Source: an uncultured Bacteroidia bacterium
GTDB taxonomy: Bacteria; Bacteroidota; Bacteroidia; NS11-12g; UBA9320
NCBI GenBank assembly: GCA_943787465.1
Contig: CALSMN010000001.1
Coordinates: 124,001-188,000 of the forward strand
Reading direction: 5' to 3'
Length of the DNA stretch: 64,000 nt
This document shows, in pieces, positions 53,108 through 61,733 of the stretch. The notes beneath the pieces were generated by a model. That model was not told the DNA's origin, did not search any database, and worked only from the letters and a program-made list of their open reading frames with translations. Within the stretch, counting starts at the first letter, position 1, and each line of letters begins with the position of its first letter. The position numbers were made by a program, and so were the translations under genes.

Positions 53108-53140
53108 AAGCCCTTCATCATTTGATGAAGGGCTTTTTAT
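53108..53140 (+). terminator. Terminator of the T9SS beta-helix gene
   Basis: A 12-bp stem (AAGCCCTTCATC / GATGAAGGGCTT) with a 4-nt loop is followed by TTTTTATTT. It lies 22 bp after the stop codon and just before tatD. Confidence 0.92.
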
Positions 53141-53153
53141 TTGCAAAAAACAA

Positions 53154-53918
53154 ATGATTATAGACACTCACGCACATCTTTATGCTTCAGACTTTAAAGA
53201 AGATATTGATGCTGTAAAATATCGAGCGATTCAAGCTGGTTTACAACATATTTTGCTGCCCAATATTGATGTAGATAGTATCGACCCGATGAATGCGTTA
53301 GTTGATACTGATCCCAAATTTTTCAAACGGATGATGGGTCTTCATCCCTGTTCAGTTGATGCTAATTATATCGATCAATTAGCGCGTATTCATGATGAAT
53401 TACTTGCTAAACCCTGTATTGCTGTAGGAGAAATTGGGATTGATTTATATTGGGATCAAACCTATGTTAAAGAGCAAGAAGACGCTTTTTTAACACAATG
53501 TCAATGGGCATTAGATCACGACTTACCGATCGTCATACATTCACGTAATTCTACCGATTTGATTGTAGATTTAATACATCATCATTATCCTTTTCAACTA
53601 AGTGGAGTTTTTCACTGTTTCGTTGGCGATTCTAGTCAAGCACATCAAATAATCGATATGGGTTTTTATTTGGGTTTAGGTGGAGTTTTAACTTTCAAAA
53701 ATTCAGATTTGCGATCGCAAATCCACAATGTACCAATTGATAATATTATTTTAGAAACAGATGCACCCTATTTAGCTCCCGTTCCTTTTAGAGGAAAAAG
53801 AAATGAATCTGCACATATATCTTATGTTGCCCAAACCTTATCGACGGTATTACATATCCCTTTGATGTCTATTTATAAGATTACTACAGACAATGCCTTG
53901 CAGTTATTTAAATTATAA
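53154..53918 (+). CDS. TatD family metal-dependent DNase
   Basis: A 254-aa TIM-barrel hydrolase. The metal ligands are visible: DTHAHLYA at the N-terminus, the Glu in AVGEIGIDLYWD, HSRNS, VFHCFVGD and the Asp in LETDAPYLAP, followed by the PFRGKRNE signature. Family members are 3'-5' DNA exonucleases or deacylases. The ATG at 53154 fits the family start. An upstream in-frame start at 53010 would run through the preceding gene and terminator. No strong promoter is visible after the terminator. Confidence 0.93.
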   Translation: MIIDTHAHLYASDFKEDIDAVKYRAIQAGLQHILLPNIDVDSIDPMNALVDTDPKFFKRMMGLHPCSVDANYIDQLARIHDELLAKPCIAVGEIGIDLYWDQTYVKEQEDAFLTQCQWALDHDLPIVIHSRNSTDLIVDLIHHHYPFQLSGVFHCFVGDSSQAHQIIDMGFYLGLGGVLTFKNSDLRSQIHNVPIDNIILETDAPYLAPVPFRGKRNESAHISYVAQTLSTVLHIPLMSIYKITTDNALQLFKL

Positions 53919-53928
53919 CCATCTTTGC
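53899..53928 (+). promoter_or_regulatory. tRNA-Ser promoter (TTG-N19-CATCTTTG)
   Basis: TTG at 53899-53901 and CATCTTTG at 53921-53928 are 19 nt apart, with one mismatch to TAnnTTTG. The -7 box ends 12 bp before the tRNA, and the promoter starts inside the 3' end of tatD. Confidence 0.7.
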
Positions 53929-53940
53929 ATTGGTTAATAA

Positions 53941-54031
53941 GGAGAGGTGTCCGAGTGGCTTAAGGAGCACGCTTGGAAAGCGTGTGTACACCAAAAGTGT
54001 ACCGAGGGTTCGAATCCCTCTCTCTCCGCCA
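53941..54031 (+). tRNA. tRNA-Ser (anticodon GGA)
   Basis: A long-variable-arm tRNA. The acceptor is GGAGAGG / TCTCTCC. The anticodon stem CACGC / GCGTG encloses loop TTGGAAA, giving anticodon GGA (reads TCC/TCT). A variable arm (TGTACACCAAAAGTGTACC) of the class II type follows, then T arm GAGGG TTCGAAT CCCTC. The discriminator is G and the CCA end is encoded (54029-54031). Confidence 0.96.
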
Positions 54032-54044
54032 TTTTTGTATCATC

Positions 54045-54788
54045 ATGCGTAAAGGACCTACCATAGTATTTATACTTTTTATCTTTTGGTTTTTTACTTC
54101 AAGTTGGTTTTATGTTTTTCATATAAAAGATGCCTATCCAGATAGATACGCATTAGCCGAAGATAATTATCCCATATTCTTTAAGATTAACAGCTTTGAT
54201 GCTATGAAAGGAAATAATTTTAACACTTATAAATCGGATTTACTTTTAAGTATAAATTCTACACATAAACTACTGATTACGGGTGTTTATTCACCCAACG
54301 AAGTCAATTCCTCTCGATTTGATAATCTAGGTTTGGCAAGAGCGTATCGCTTTTCACAAATGTTTCCAGAAATAGATAGCAATTTTTTGGTTTTTAATTC
54401 AGCGGTTTTAGATAGCATTTCAGAAATTAAATTTAAAAAATCATTATGGTCTTCAATGGTGAATACTAGAGTATTGACTCAAAATCAAACTGTCCAAGAA
54501 ACAAAATACGGAGCAGATATTTTTTATAATGGACCATATTTTAATACTCAATTAGAAGCCTATTTACAATTTTTATCCTTCGAATATTCCTTGTCTGACA
54601 TACAAATCCAAGAAGTCTCCAATGAACCTATTGATACCAGTTTTAACAAGTCTATTCAAATCAGGGACAAATTGCTTAGTCTAAATATTGATTCCAACCA
54701 CCTTTTAATACTCCCCTATGTATTAGACAGTACACAAAGTTCACATATTAAAATTTTCATTCATGATACTAAATCAAATACAAACTGA
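54045..54788 (+). CDS. Membrane-anchored protein with OmpA-like features, function unknown
   Basis: A 247-aa protein with one N-terminal transmembrane/signal helix (IVFILFIFWFFTSSWFYVF). The extracytoplasmic region contains LLLSINSTHKLLITGVYSPNE and LGLARAYRFSQMF, which resemble the strand-loop-helix of OmpA C-terminal domains (xIxGHTDxxG ... LSxxRA). A second similar unit lies near residues 180-245. Peptidoglycan binding is therefore possible but not shown. An in-frame ATG at 53973 lies inside the tRNA gene and is rejected. It overlaps the 54763 gene by 26 bp. Confidence 0.6.
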   Translation: MRKGPTIVFILFIFWFFTSSWFYVFHIKDAYPDRYALAEDNYPIFFKINSFDAMKGNNFNTYKSDLLLSINSTHKLLITGVYSPNEVNSSRFDNLGLARAYRFSQMFPEIDSNFLVFNSAVLDSISEIKFKKSLWSSMVNTRVLTQNQTVQETKYGADIFYNGPYFNTQLEAYLQFLSFEYSLSDIQIQEVSNEPIDTSFNKSIQIRDKLLSLNIDSNHLLILPYVLDSTQSSHIKIFIHDTKSNTN

Positions 54789-55002
54789 AAAAATATTTGA
54801 AGGACCTGGGCAGTCACATTTGTCCACCTATGTTCTAGAAATTTCTATTATACTCATCATTACTTTTATTTTTGGATATTTATTTTCAAGATTGCTTATT
54901 TCTTCTCACAAACGTGAAATGGAAGATTTAAGGAGAGAAAATGAGGTCTTAACTGAAAAAATTCGTCTACTGAGTTCAGAGTCAAAACACTTCATAGAAT
55001 AA
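54763..55002 (+). CDS. Small single-pass membrane protein with a coiled-coil tail
   Basis: A 79-aa protein. A short N-terminal segment (MILNQIQTEKIFEGPG) precedes one transmembrane helix (residues about 29-46; ISIILIITFIFGYLFS). The C-terminal tail is highly charged and helical (KREMEDLRRENEVLTEKIRL), probably a coiled coil on the cytoplasmic side. It overlaps the OmpA-like gene upstream, so the two may work together in the envelope. I recognise no named family. Its 3' end is 5 bp from the convergent nucleotidyltransferase gene. Confidence 0.65.
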   Translation: MILNQIQTEKIFEGPGQSHLSTYVLEISIILIITFIFGYLFSRLLISSHKREMEDLRRENEVLTEKIRLLSSESKHFIE

Positions 55003-55006
55003 AAAG

Positions 55007-55501
55007 CTACTCTTTTTTTATTTTTTGAATATAATTTGTGCTACTATATCCTTTTAAAAAGGGGATAACTTTAACCATTCCTCCATTTTTTAGTATTTGA
55101 CTTGCACCAACAATGGTATCAATTGAATAGTCACCTCCTTTTACCAAAACGTCAGGCTGAATTTTCTTTATTAAATGGATTGGGGTTTCCTCATCAAATA
55201 AAATTACAGCATCGACAAATTGCAGTGAGGCAAGTTTTGTTATGCGTGATTCTTCATCAATGATTGGGCGTTTGGGTCCCTTGAGTTTAGTTACAGACGT
55301 ATCCGTATTTACTCCAATGATTAATTTATCTCCTAAGTCTGCAGCCTTACATAAATAATCAATATGTCCCAGATGTAAAATGTCAAAACAACCATTCGTA
55401 AATACAATTTTCTTATGATGATTTTTCCATCGTATCACATCTATGGATAATGTTTCTATAGATTTATATTGTTTTGCGGCAATTTTTTTATTCCAAGTCA
55501 T
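55007..55501 (-). CDS. D-glycero-beta-D-manno-heptose 1-phosphate adenylyltransferase (RfaE2/HldE C-terminal type)
   Basis: A 164-aa nucleotidyltransferase. The HxGH motif is in FTNGCFDILHLGHIDYL. KLKGPKRPI and VLVKGGDYSIDTIVGA are the family's substrate loops. It would make ADP-heptose for lipopolysaccharide. It overlaps the upstream flippase-like gene by 14 bp, in the order panD-flippase-hldE2. Other cytidylyltransferase-fold enzymes share the HxGH motif, but the KGGDY segment supports RfaE2. Confidence 0.88.
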   Translation of the reverse strand: MTWNKKIAAKQYKSIETLSIDVIRWKNHHKKIVFTNGCFDILHLGHIDYLCKAADLGDKLIIGVNTDTSVTKLKGPKRPIIDEESRITKLASLQFVDAVILFDEETPIHLIKKIQPDVLVKGGDYSIDTIVGASQILKNGGMVKVIPFLKGYSSTNYIQKIKKE

Positions 55502-56483
55502 TCTTTTTTAATGTTCTAGTTTTTAAAATTACATAAAAGATTGATATAATTCCTACTCCAATGATTACTATAAACTGAATTGCGTGAGTGATTAGGGTAT
55601 ATGATTTTGCTACAAGTTCATTTATATTATAAATATCCAATGCCGATGGGACTAAAACTTCAAATGTACCAACACCTCCTGGAATAGGAACAATCATAGC
55701 AGCAGTTCCAAAAAGTAAAACAGTCAAACCGGCTGACATTCCAAGATGTGATGTGCCTGCAAGAGCGTAAAAAACAAAATAGGGCATTAGAAAATACATG
55801 ATCCAAATTCCTATACTGTATATCATAAATAATGATTTCCTTTTAAGGCTAAAAACAGTTTTTACCCCATCAATTATACCTTCCGTAAATGATTTGAATT
55901 TTCGTATGATTGGCAATTGATAAAACCACTCTCGCTTTTTATATATCCAGTAAAGAATAACAATTCCTATAGAGAAAAATATACCTATCGTTCCCATTTG
56001 AGTCAGTGATGTATGACCCCATAGTTCATTCACTTGATCAAAGATGATGTTGAACTGTATGATAAAGATACACATCGCAAGTATTATAGTGATAATCAGA
56101 TCAACAATACGCTCTACTAAGACAGTTCCTACCAACTTATTAAAAGGGATTTTTTCTAATTTGCTTAATACAGCTGGACGAGTTATTTCGCCAACACGGG
56201 GCAATGCCATATTTACTAAATATCCAATAATTACAGCATGAAAACTACTAGCAACCGATGCTTTATATTGCATGGGTTCAAGAAGTAAATTCCAGCGTAA
56301 TGCGCGTAAAAAATGGCTTATTATTCCAGCAAGCATTGACATGAAAATCCAGAATGGATTAGCTTGTTTTATGGTATTCCATAATTGATATGGATCTTCA
56401 TTGCTGATAGCCCAATAGAATAAGACACCCCCAAGTGTTAGGAATAACACAGTGTTAAAAGCTGTTTTTACATTTTTATTCAA
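55488..56483 (-). CDS. Lysylphosphatidylglycerol synthase/flippase-like (UPF0104) membrane protein
   Basis: A 331-aa polytopic protein with about eight hydrophobic helices. The UPF0104/LPG synthase TM-domain signature is visible: [50 protein letters not shown], and the late [10 protein letters not shown]. Such proteins lie in lipid or glycan transport settings, but their substrate is usually unknown. It overlaps the panD gene by 8 bp and the hldE2-like gene by 14 bp. Confidence 0.87.
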   Translation of the reverse strand: MNKNVKTAFNTVLFLTLGGVLFYWAISNEDPYQLWNTIKQANPFWIFMSMLAGIISHFLRALRWNLLLEPMQYKASVASSFHAVIIGYLVNMALPRVGEITRPAVLSKLEKIPFNKLVGTVLVERIVDLIITIILAMCIFIIQFNIIFDQVNELWGHTSLTQMGTIGIFFSIGIVILYWIYKKREWFYQLPIIRKFKSFTEGIIDGVKTVFSLKRKSLFMIYSIGIWIMYFLMPYFVFYALAGTSHLGMSAGLTVLLFGTAAMIVPIPGGVGTFEVLVPSALDIYNINELVAKSYTLITHAIQFIVIIGVGIISIFYVILKTRTLKKNDLE

Positions 56484-56829
56484 GTATGAGTTTATTATTT
56501 TTATCGGGGAAGGCTAAATAGGGCTTGAATGTTTTAGCTGCTTCAAATTCCATGTGAGCAAATGAAATAATTATCACAATATCTCCTTTGGCTGCTTTTC
56601 TAGCAGCAGCACCATTTAGACAGACCATTCCGCTTCCTCTTTCTCCTTTTATTACATACGTTTCAATACGTTCACCGTTATTATTGTTTACTATAAGCAC
56701 CTTTTCACCTTCTATTAAATTAGCTGCCTCCATTAAGTCCAGATCAATGGTAATGCTACCCACATAATCCAACTCTGTTTGAGTGATTTTGGCTCGGTGA
56801 ATTTTTGATTTTAATACTTCAATAATCAT
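56476..56829 (-). CDS. panD: Aspartate 1-decarboxylase
   Basis: PanD makes beta-alanine from aspartate for pantothenate and CoA. It is made as a proenzyme and cleaves itself at Gly-Ser to form a pyruvoyl group. The cleavage site is visible in [14 protein letters not shown] (residues about 20-33). [17 protein letters not shown] and [15 protein letters not shown] are also typical. The 117-aa length is normal. A -7 element lies 16 bp upstream. Confidence 0.95.
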   Translation of the reverse strand: MIIEVLKSKIHRAKITQTELDYVGSITIDLDLMEAANLIEGEKVLIVNNNNGERIETYVIKGERGSGMVCLNGAAARKAAKGDIVIIISFAHMEFEAAKTFKPYLAFPDKNNKLILE

Positions 56830-56845
56830 ACTTGGATACGCTTTG

Positions 56846-56853
56846 CAAATTTA
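56846..56853 (-). promoter_or_regulatory. Candidate -7 element of the panD operon
   Basis: The minus strand reads TAAATTTG, a TAnnTTTG match 17 bp upstream of the panD ATG. No -33 TTG is seen. Confidence 0.45.
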
Positions 56854-56885
56854 AATTTATTTGATGGATAAGTGTTTTAAGATCG

Positions 56886-58235
56886 TTAATTAATGATTAA
56901 TGAGAAAAATTGCCTCACGTCAGATACTTTTTGAATTTTAATAGAATACGCTTTTTGATTAATATCTAATTGATCACTTAGAATAATCTGTTTAAATCCT
57001 AATTTTTCTGCTTCTTTTATGCGTTGGTCTATTCGGTTTACTCCTCTAATTTCACCACTTAAACCTATTTCTCCAGCGAATACCATTTTGTGAGATAAAG
57101 CAAAATTTTCGAGGCTAGATACAATTGAAGCTGCAATTCCTAAATCACTTGCAGGATCATTAATTTTTAAACCACCAGCGATATTTACAAACACATCTTG
57201 TTGCGATAATTTATAACCACATCGTTTTTCAAGAACAGCCAACAACATATTAAGCCTTTTAATATCATACCCATTTGTATTTCTTTGTGGATTTCCATAA
57301 ACAGCGGTGCTGACTAATGCTTGCGTTTCTATCATAAGACTTCTATTTCCCTCTAACGATGCAACAACACCAATACCAGATAAATTGTCACTTCTTTGAT
57401 TGATGAGAATTTCTGAGGGATTATCTACTTCTCGCATTCCTTCAGCTGTCATTTCGTATATGCCAAGCTCTAGAGAATTTCCAAATCTATTTTTTAATGT
57501 ACGCAGAATTCTATAATTATTTTGATTCTCACCTTCAAATTGTAAAACCGTGTCAACCATGTGTTCCAAAAGTTTAGGGCCAGCAAGCTGTCCTTCCTTG
57601 GTTATATGACCCACTAAAATTATTGGTAGTCCATGTTGTTTGGCATATTGAACGAGTAGGGCACAACTTTCTCTAACTTGAGATACAGTACCTGGAGTAG
57701 AATCAAGAAATTTGCTATAAATGGTTTGTATGGAGTCTATGATAACAAATGAAGGATTGACTTCCTTAAATTTTGCTTTAATTGTTTCTATACATGTTTC
57801 ATTGAGTAGTAAGCAATTTTCATTGGTAATACCAATTCTGTCTGCCCTCATTTTAATTTGAGTTAGACTCTCCTCCCCACTTACATATAGCACTTTTTTA
57901 TTCATACGGAGTGCAGTTTGAAGAAGCAATGTAGACTTACCAATACCTGGTTCACCACCTAAGAGTACAACAGAACCACGAACAATACCTCCGCCTAAGA
58001 CTCTATTTAATTCAGTGCCAGGCACTTTAATTCGTTGTAAAATGACACCATCAACTTTTGATACAGGGGTAACGATTCCTTCTATATCACTCAAGTTTAA
58101 CATGGGTGCTTTGGCTTTAGTTACGATTTCTTCTTGAATACTATTATAAACACCACAAGAGAAGCATTTACCCATCATTTTAGGATAATTACTTCCGCAA
58201 TTGGAGCAAATAAAAACAGATTTAGTCTTAGCCAT
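56886..58235 (-). CDS. radA: DNA repair protein RadA
   Basis: A 449-aa RecA-like ATPase that helps recombination and branch migration. It has a zinc finger (CSNCGSNYPKMMGKCFSCG) at residues about 10-28, Walker A GGEPGIGKSTLLLQ, the RadA-specific KNRFG motif in RTLKNRFGNSLELG, and a C-terminal Lon-like domain (residues about 280-449; VNIAGGLKINDPASDLG, FAGEIGLSGEIRGV). It reads toward panD, whose promoter region lies just beyond its stop. Confidence 0.95.
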   Translation of the reverse strand: MAKTKSVFICSNCGSNYPKMMGKCFSCGVYNSIQEEIVTKAKAPMLNLSDIEGIVTPVSKVDGVILQRIKVPGTELNRVLGGGIVRGSVVLLGGEPGIGKSTLLLQTALRMNKKVLYVSGEESLTQIKMRADRIGITNENCLLLNETCIETIKAKFKEVNPSFVIIDSIQTIYSKFLDSTPGTVSQVRESCALLVQYAKQHGLPIILVGHITKEGQLAGPKLLEHMVDTVLQFEGENQNNYRILRTLKNRFGNSLELGIYEMTAEGMREVDNPSEILINQRSDNLSGIGVVASLEGNRSLMIETQALVSTAVYGNPQRNTNGYDIKRLNMLLAVLEKRCGYKLSQQDVFVNIAGGLKINDPASDLGIAASIVSSLENFALSHKMVFAGEIGLSGEIRGVNRIDQRIKEAEKLGFKQIILSDQLDINQKAYSIKIQKVSDVRQFFSLIIN

Positions 58236-58365
58236 TTACTTAAAATAGTATTTCAATAAACGAAAATGAGCTTTTTTATCTACTATATGAAAGATTAAAT
58301 CGGAGATTAATACGTTTCTATTAAAAAATAAAAATTGAAATGGATAAAGCATGCGAAGATTTTTC

Positions 58366-58373
58366 TATTTTTG
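58366..58373 (+). promoter_or_regulatory. Candidate -7 element of the exbB operon
   Basis: TATTTTTG matches TAnnTTTG, 28 bp before the ATG at 58402. An in-frame ATG at 58351 lies upstream of this box, which supports 58402 as the start. No -33 TTG is seen. Confidence 0.45.
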
Positions 58374-58401
58374 CCAGCGATACATTCTAAAATATATAAA
58401 A

Positions 58402-59241
58402 ATGAAAAAAATCACATCATTGTTAATGTTAGTTTTCCTTATGACGTTCAGTGTCTTGTTTACCAACGCTCAAGTTAATACTAGCGAATCTAAGGACACA
58501 TCTTCAGAAAATGTTGATTCTTCAAAAACTACGACTACACCTGCTGAAGAAATTCAGGAAGAGGTTATTTCAGAAGTTACTACAGAGGAAGCTGAGGAAG
58601 AAAGTGGCATACAAGTGTTAAAGAAAAAGTTTATTGAAGGTGGAGCTGGTTTTATGTCACTACCATTAATTTGTTTAATTCTTGGGTTAGCTATTGCTAT
58701 TGAGCGAATTATTTCCCTCTTTTGGATGAGCATTAATAATGATAAATTTATTTTGGAAATCGAGCAAGAAGTTGCTGAAGGAAATATCGAAGCAGCAAAA
58801 GAACTTTGTAGAAATACTCGAGGACCAGTAGCTAGCATTTTTTATCAAGGCCTAGATCGATCAGATCAAGGGTCTATAGACGTAGTTGAAAAATCAGTAG
58901 TTAGTTATGGTTCAGTTCAGATGGGTCAATTAGAGCGAGGTTTAGTTTGGTTGTCTTTATTTATAGCACTAGCCCCAATGCTTGGTTTCATGGGAACGGT
59001 AATTGGTATGATTGATGCATTTGACGCTATCAAGGCAGCAGGTGATATTTCGCCAAGCGTTGTAGCTGACGGTATATCTGTGGCACTTTTAACCACAGTT
59101 GCGGGTCTTATAGTCGCTATTATCCTACAGATATTTTATAACTTTATCACATCTAAAATTGATGGAATTGTAAATGGTATGGAGGATGCTTCAATTTCTC
59201 TTGTAGATATACTTGTAAAAAATAAAGTAGTAAAAGCATAA
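58402..59241 (+). CDS. MotA/TolQ/ExbB proton channel family protein
   Basis: A 279-aa inner-membrane protein with a signal-like N-terminal helix (ending FTNAQ) and an acidic Ser/Thr/Glu-rich stretch (residues about 20-75). Three transmembrane helices of the ExbB/TolQ type follow. The family block LGFMGTVIGMIDAFDAIKAA is clear, as are VVADGISVALLTTVAGLIVA and GPVASIFYQGL. It would form the proton channel that powers an outer-membrane or motility process. The next gene starts within its stop codon, and two ExbD genes follow. Confidence 0.92.
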   Translation: MKKITSLLMLVFLMTFSVLFTNAQVNTSESKDTSSENVDSSKTTTTPAEEIQEEVISEVTTEEAEEESGIQVLKKKFIEGGAGFMSLPLICLILGLAIAIERIISLFWMSINNDKFILEIEQEVAEGNIEAAKELCRNTRGPVASIFYQGLDRSDQGSIDVVEKSVVSYGSVQMGQLERGLVWLSLFIALAPMLGFMGTVIGMIDAFDAIKAAGDISPSVVADGISVALLTTVAGLIVAIILQIFYNFITSKIDGIVNGMEDASISLVDILVKNKVVKA

Positions 59242-59654
59242 TGTTAAAGTTTGGAAGAATAATTTTTTATGCCATTATTGTACTACTAGTTATCACTTTT
59301 GTGTCTAAAGTCATCCGTGATGATTTTGCTGGAAGTGCAATGGGTATTTGGTTTGCATTAACATTAGTTGTGGGTGCATTAGTATCGATTGTTGTGTCAT
59401 CCGTAATGTATTTAATAAATAACCCTAAGTCATCTAAAAGTTTATTGATTGGTACTGGTGTAATAGCAATCATTTGTATTATTGCTTATTCGGCTTCTTC
59501 AGGCGTAATTGATGAAAGTTATGAGAAGTATAATATAACACAAGTAAGTCAGTCTAAATTGATTGATATGGGTCTTTACCTAACACTTACTCTAGGAGTG
59601 ACAGCTATAGTTTCTATAATTGTTTCAGAAGCAGTAGCGTTATTTAAAAATTAA
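59241..59654 (+). CDS. Small membrane protein of the exbB-exbD cluster
   Basis: A 137-aa protein with four hydrophobic helices (IIFYAIIVLLVITFV, IWFALTLVVGALVSIVVSSV, LLIGTGVIAIICIIAYSA, MGLYLTLTLGVTAIVSIIVS) and a short hydrophilic loop (SGVIDESYEKYNI). It overlaps exbB by one base and is followed by exbD after 1 bp, so it is probably a component of the same energy-transducing complex. I recognise no named family. Confidence 0.72.
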   Translation: MLKFGRIIFYAIIVLLVITFVSKVIRDDFAGSAMGIWFALTLVVGALVSIVVSSVMYLINNPKSSKSLLIGTGVIAIICIIAYSASSGVIDESYEKYNITQVSQSKLIDMGLYLTLTLGVTAIVSIIVSEAVALFKN

Positions 59655-59655
59655 T

Positions 59656-60210
59656 ATGGCAAGTAGAAGAAGAGATATTCCAGAAATTAATGCCGGGTCT
59701 ATGGCAGATATCGCCTTCTTGCTTTTGGTGTTTTTTTTGGTCACGACAACAATGGATATTCCTACGGGTCTTCAAGTAGCCCTGCCACCAATATCTGAAG
59801 AACCACCCGAAGATAGTAAACAAAAGAAACGTGAAGTTTTAGAAGTATTAGTAAATGCTGCAGATCAATTATTGGTAGAGGGTTCTCCTTTAACTATTGA
59901 TAAATTACAGCAAAAGACCGTAGATCACTTAACGAATGAAGGTAAAGATCCTACGCTTTCTACCACATCAACCACTGCTATTGTATCATTAAAAAATGAT
60001 AGAGGTACATCGTATGACATGTATGTTCAAGTGTATAACGAACTTACCGCTGCATATAATCGAGTTCGTGACGATTACTCTATGCAACAATATGGTAAGA
60101 AGTATACAGAGCTTGACCCTCAAAGAGATAAAGATAAAATTAAAGAGGTAAAGAAGAAATATCCTCGTAAACTATCAGAAGCAGAACCCGTTAGTATAGG
60201 AGCACAGTAA
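59656..60210 (+). CDS. ExbD/TolR family protein (first copy)
   Basis: A 184-aa protein with a short basic N-terminus (MASRRRDIPEINAGS) and one transmembrane helix containing the key Asp: MADIAFLLLVFFLVTTTM. A periplasmic domain follows (residues about 45-135) with VEGSPLTIDKLQQ. A Lys/Arg-rich tail (KEVKKKYPRKLSEAE) ends the protein. It works with the ExbB-like channel; the Asp carries protons. It overlaps the second exbD by one base. Confidence 0.92.
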   Translation: MASRRRDIPEINAGSMADIAFLLLVFFLVTTTMDIPTGLQVALPPISEEPPEDSKQKKREVLEVLVNAADQLLVEGSPLTIDKLQQKTVDHLTNEGKDPTLSTTSTTAIVSLKNDRGTSYDMYVQVYNELTAAYNRVRDDYSMQQYGKKYTELDPQRDKDKIKEVKKKYPRKLSEAEPVSIGAQ

Positions 60211-60671
60211 TGTCAAAATTTAAAAAAGATGGTGGAAGACCCACCCCAGCAATCAACACATCTGCACTTCCAGATATTGTTTTTATGTTACTCTTCTTTT
60301 TTATGGTAGCTACTAAAATGAGAGATAAAGAGATGAAGGTGCAAACTCAACTCCCACAAGCTACAGAAGTTGAAAAACTTGAAAAAAAATCTAGACTCCA
60401 TTACATTTTTGTTGGGCCACCATTGAATGAAAGTTTTGGAACTACACCCCGAATTCAATTAGATGATGCTTTTGCCACCATTGACGATATTCAACAGTAC
60501 ATTACTTTAAAAAATAACGAGAAGGACGAAAAAGAAATCCCCTTTATGACCACTTCCCTAAAAGCTGATAAGACAGTTAAAATGGGAATCGTTACTGATA
60601 TTAAACAAGAACTAAGAAAAGTAAATGCTTTAAAACTAAGTTATACTGCATCTAAAGAAGTAAAAGACTAA
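60210..60671 (+). CDS. ExbD/TolR family protein (second copy)
   Basis: A 153-aa protein. The transmembrane helix has the conserved Asp in ALPDIVFMLLFFFMVATKM. The periplasmic part has LPQATEVEKLEKKSRLHYIF and MTTSLKADKTVKMGIVTDIK, typical of ExbD. It differs clearly from the first copy in both the helix and the tail, suggesting a hetero-oligomeric complex rather than simple gene duplication. It is the fourth gene in the exbB cluster. Confidence 0.92.
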   Translation: MSKFKKDGGRPTPAINTSALPDIVFMLLFFFMVATKMRDKEMKVQTQLPQATEVEKLEKKSRLHYIFVGPPLNESFGTTPRIQLDDAFATIDDIQQYITLKNNEKDEKEIPFMTTSLKADKTVKMGIVTDIKQELRKVNALKLSYTASKEVKD

Positions 60672-60719
60672 AAATAAGTATTCATAATATGGAAAGAGAG
60701 CTGAAGCCCTCTTCTCTAT

Positions 60720-61733
60720 TTGAAATCCTACATATTCAAGCATTTAATTGAGGAAGTGAAGGAAGACATTCTATCCTATATCAAATCTCCCATTCAGGAA
60801 GAGCTTCAAATTTTTGAAAAAAAATTTAAGGCCAGTGTAAAAAGTAATGTCTCATTACTTGATACCATTATGGGATACATTGTAAAGCGAAAAGGGAAAC
60901 AAATGCGCCCTATATTGGTTCTGCACTGTGCCAAACTTTTTGGGGACATTAATGAAACAACCTATCGCGGAGCTTCACTTGTTGAACTTTTACACACGGC
61001 TACTTTGGTACATGACGATGTAGTTGATGAGTCTAATTTACGAAGAGGTTTTTTTTCAATAAATGCTTTATGGAAAAATAAAGTGGCCGTTTTAGTTGGA
61101 GATTATTTACTATCCAAGGGTTTATTATTATCGTTAAAAAATAAAGATTTTCAATCTTTAGAAATTTTGTCTTCTGCTGTTGAGCAAATGAGTGAGGGAG
61201 AGCTTCTACAAATGGAAAAAGCTAGAAAATTAGATATTACAGAGGAAATTTATTTTGATATTATTACCAAAAAAACAGCATCGCTAATCGCTAGTTGTTG
61301 TGGTATTGGTGCATTCAGCACTTCAAAGGACAATGAAATATTAAAACAAGTAATGATTATGGGAGAAGCCATTGGTGTTGCCTTCCAAATTAAAGATGAT
61401 CTTTTTGATTATGGTGACAACAAAGTGGGCAAACCTACCGGTATTGATATTATTGAGAAAAAGATGACCTTACCGCTTATTCACGCTCTAAATCTAAGTA
61501 CACCTTCCGAAAAAAGGCATATACTTAAAATATTGAATAAGGATAAAAAAACGAAGAACGAAATTCAAGAGATTATAACTTTTGTTAAATCCAAAGAGGG
61601 GATTCAATATGCCTATAATAAAATGCTCGAATACAAAAAGATATCTGAGGAAATACTCTATAGTATCCCAACCCAACATTCCACAGAATATTTAGCTGCG
61701 TTAATTAACTTTGTCATAGAAAGGAAAAGATAA
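60720..61733 (+). CDS. Polyprenyl diphosphate synthase
   Basis: A 337-aa trans-prenyltransferase. The first Asp-rich motif is in LVHDDVVDESNLRRG, and the second is FQIKDDLFDYGDN, followed by GKPTGIDIIEKKMTLP. The KGKQMRPILVLHC segment before the first motif matches medium-chain (C30-C45) enzymes. It could make octaprenyl-type diphosphate for menaquinone, or geranylgeranyl diphosphate for crtB; motif spacing alone does not decide. The start codon is TTG at 60720. An ATG at 60689 is in another frame and stops after 20 codons. Confidence 0.88.
   Translation: MKSYIFKHLIEEVKEDILSYIKSPIQEELQIFEKKFKASVKSNVSLLDTIMGYIVKRKGKQMRPILVLHCAKLFGDINETTYRGASLVELLHTATLVHDDVVDESNLRRGFFSINALWKNKVAVLVGDYLLSKGLLLSLKNKDFQSLEILSSAVEQMSEGELLQMEKARKLDITEEIYFDIITKKTASLIASCCGIGAFSTSKDNEILKQVMIMGEAIGVAFQIKDDLFDYGDNKVGKPTGIDIIEKKMTLPLIHALNLSTPSEKRHILKILNKDKKTKNEIQEIITFVKSKEGIQYAYNKMLEYKKISEEILYSIPTQHSTEYLAALINFVIERKR

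Noticed and set aside
60689-60751. A 20-codon frame starting with ATG just before the polyprenyl synthase gene
   Set aside because: It is in a different frame, has no recognisable feature and overlaps the likely TTG start of the synthase.
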